From Poindextera sp963719975 (GTDB lineage Bacteria > Pseudomonadota > Alphaproteobacteria > Caulobacterales > Caulobacteraceae): a DNA stretch of 64,000 nt. The stretch covers positions 1 to 64,000 of the forward strand of contig CAVRED010000010.1 in the NCBI GenBank assembly GCA_963719975.1, read 5' to 3'. The stretch's first letter is position 1. The number at the start of each line of letters is the position of its first letter. This document shows positions 62,939 to 64,000 of the stretch, one piece after another. The notes under the pieces are model-generated. The model saw only the letters and a program-made list of their open reading frames with translations, did not search any database and was not told the origin of the DNA. Made by a program: the position numbers and the translations under genes.

Positions 62939-63178
62939 GGGCTCGCTTCGCACGTTCGGTCACCATTTGGGGGAATGGATAACCGGAAGAGACGTTGCAC
63001 GTTAAGAGTCGCCGCGGCTACCCCACGCAACCGGCAGGCGATCTCCCGCTAGGGGCTCATCGCAAGAGCATGAGCAACCACGCCATCCTCGCCCGCGTCG
63101 GAGACAAGCTCCGAATGCGTCCGCCCTCGGATCGCCCGCGGTGTGTTGTATCGTTGAGCTCGTGGCCCGGACGCCGCC

Positions 63179-63349
63179 TTATGCCGCCCGTGCGGCGCCC
63201 GCTAGCCACGCCTTCATGCGCGAGCACTGCGTTGGGTGTGCCGCGCGCTCGACGCAGACGGGCGGCACGAAGCCGCCGAACGTTATCTTCTCGCCGACCT
63301 TGTTGCCCACCACGCCGCATCGAGGGCACCTGATTTCTTCTTCGTCCAT
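63179..63349 (-). CDS. Zinc-ribbon microprotein, 56 residues
   Basis: Minus-strand frame: MDEEEIRCPRCGVVGNKVGE, then ITFGGFVPPVCVERAAHPTQ and CSRMKAWLAGAARAA. CPRC and two later cysteines form a plausible zinc ribbon. Overlapping plus-strand frames are not conserved. No family name. Confidence 0.55.
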   Translation of the reverse strand: MDEEEIRCPRCGVVGNKVGEKITFGGFVPPVCVERAAHPTQCSRMKAWLAGAARAA

Positions 63350-63482
63350 CCGTCTACCCGTCCCGGTGGTCGGCGCCAGACGAGCACTGATTCGATCAGG
63401 CTGACTAGCACTGAGCGGCCTGGTCGGCCGGAGGTCGTCTTCCGCTCGTTAGCGGACGTCAACAACCCGACGAGGGCCGAGG

Positions 63483-63875
63483 CTACGCCTCGGCCACCGG
63501 CCCGAGTGACGCCGGCCCTGCAGCGTCCGCTGGCAGCAGCGTAACCGTCGTTGCCGGCTGCTCAGTGACGCTGCGCATCACGTCCCGCGTCAGGCTCCAC
63601 CGCCTGGAGCCTTCGCCGAACGGCAAATGGAATAGCGCCGGCCGTCCCTTGCGCGCCATTGCGGCGCAATAACGACTGAAGGCCTCCAGCAGCTCGCGTC
63701 TCAGACCCTCCGAGGCCGCCATTTGGCCTCGTCGGATGGCCACCCGATCGATCACCGCATCGCGATGCGCCGAGCCGCCCATTTCGAGCAACGCGTCGGC
63801 GATTTCCGCAACGGCGCTCTTCGCCGCCCCACTCTTTGTACTCCTTGCACCAGCAACCTCGTCGAGCAGCGTCAT
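63483..63875 (-). CDS. Hypothetical protein, 130 residues
   Basis: MTLLDEVAGARSTKSGAAKS, then AEIADALLEMGGSAHRDAVI (a pattern seen in small proteins near winged-helix genes), LLEAFSRYCAAMARKGRPAL and a strand-rich end. Its start at 63875 is preferred over upstream starts. A near-consensus CtrA box lies 80 bases upstream. Confidence 0.58.
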   Translation of the reverse strand: MTLLDEVAGARSTKSGAAKSAVAEIADALLEMGGSAHRDAVIDRVAIRRGQMAASEGLRRELLEAFSRYCAAMARKGRPALFHLPFGEGSRRWSLTRDVMRSVTEQPATTVTLLPADAAGPASLGPVAEA

Positions 63876-63956
63876 GGTCAGACGTCTCCCCTTTCTGGCG
63901 CCCCCTTGAAGTGCACGCGAACTGAAATGCCCCGCGCACATCAAGCGGCAAGGCCG

Positions 63957-63972
63957 TTAGCAATTCGTTAAC
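63957..63972. promoter_or_regulatory. Near-consensus CtrA box at window end
   Basis: TTAG-CAATTCG-TTAAC matches TTAA-N7-TTAAC with one mismatch and reads almost as well on the other strand. It lies upstream of the minus-strand gene at 63875. A further TTAA follows (GTTAACGTTAATG). Confidence 0.5.
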
Positions 63973-64000
63973 GTTAATGGGCGCCGGCCAGCGGCCAGCG

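Noticed and set aside
1..64000. tRNA, rRNA, CRISPR arrays, complete insertion sequences
   Set aside because: Looked for on both strands by eye; no cloverleaf, rRNA signature, regular spacer array or transposase with terminal repeats could be supported.

Overview
The window looks like chromosomal DNA of a high-GC alphaproteobacterium, most likely a member of the Caulobacterales (Caulobacter/Phenylobacterium-like). The grounds are a CtrA-type response regulator with intact output domain and Ala-Ala C-terminus, a MucR/Ros zinc-finger regulator, a Flp-type pilin, several PilZ proteins and strongly GC-biased third codon positions. This is inference from protein families; no rRNA or tRNA gene was seen.

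Layout. 1-6025: an amino acid:[carrier protein] ligase and an acyl-CoA dehydrogenase-like gene on the minus strand diverge from a dedicated carrier protein, an HSL-type esterase and a metY-metA methionine (sulfhydrylation) pair on the plus strand. 6086-8947: a compact phage-type early module (HNH nuclease, Bet recombinase, Gp157-like protein, two small ORFs) facing a Cro/CI-like repressor, with no structural phage genes. 9033-11048: a toxin-antitoxin cluster (Phd antitoxin with a truncated PIN toxin, a decayed FitAB pair, a BrnT system and an intact VapC/RHH pair) with two striking palindromic operators. 11120-18052: DUF5681 gene, duplicated non-coding segment, PilZ protein, CtrA, a 55-residue protein with a paralogue elsewhere in the window, and a coiled-coil/TM protein. 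18438-31977: an envelope-stress or efflux block on the minus strand (S8 autotransporter-like protease, LTXXQ protein, EF-hand protein, beta-propeller, RND pump, membrane fusion protein, TolC, histidine kinase, response regulator, PepSY protein). 32087-35420: acyltransferase, membrane protein with wHTH regulator, GNAT. 35994-43523: glycosyltransferases, methyltransferase, ATP-grasp enzyme and small envelope proteins, with traces of segmental duplication. 43835-54369: mixed small genes, including a free-standing EF-G domain V protein, GST, damaged GMC oxidoreductase, Flp pilin, a PilZ gene and its decayed paralogue, MucR and an orphan ParA. 54790-58795: TPP enzyme, SDR and CmcJ-like oxygenase, probably one catabolic unit. 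58967-64000: a membrane TIR-domain protein convergent with a Sel1 protein carrying an M15-like peptidase domain, then small hypothetical genes including a zinc-ribbon microprotein.

Data quality matters. A large share of the conserved proteins, especially before 35 kb, are broken by one-base frame changes while both halves stay fully conserved. This pattern fits uncorrected indels in the assembly better than mass gene decay, so coordinates below span the reconstructed gene, and only genes with lost segments are called pseudogenes.
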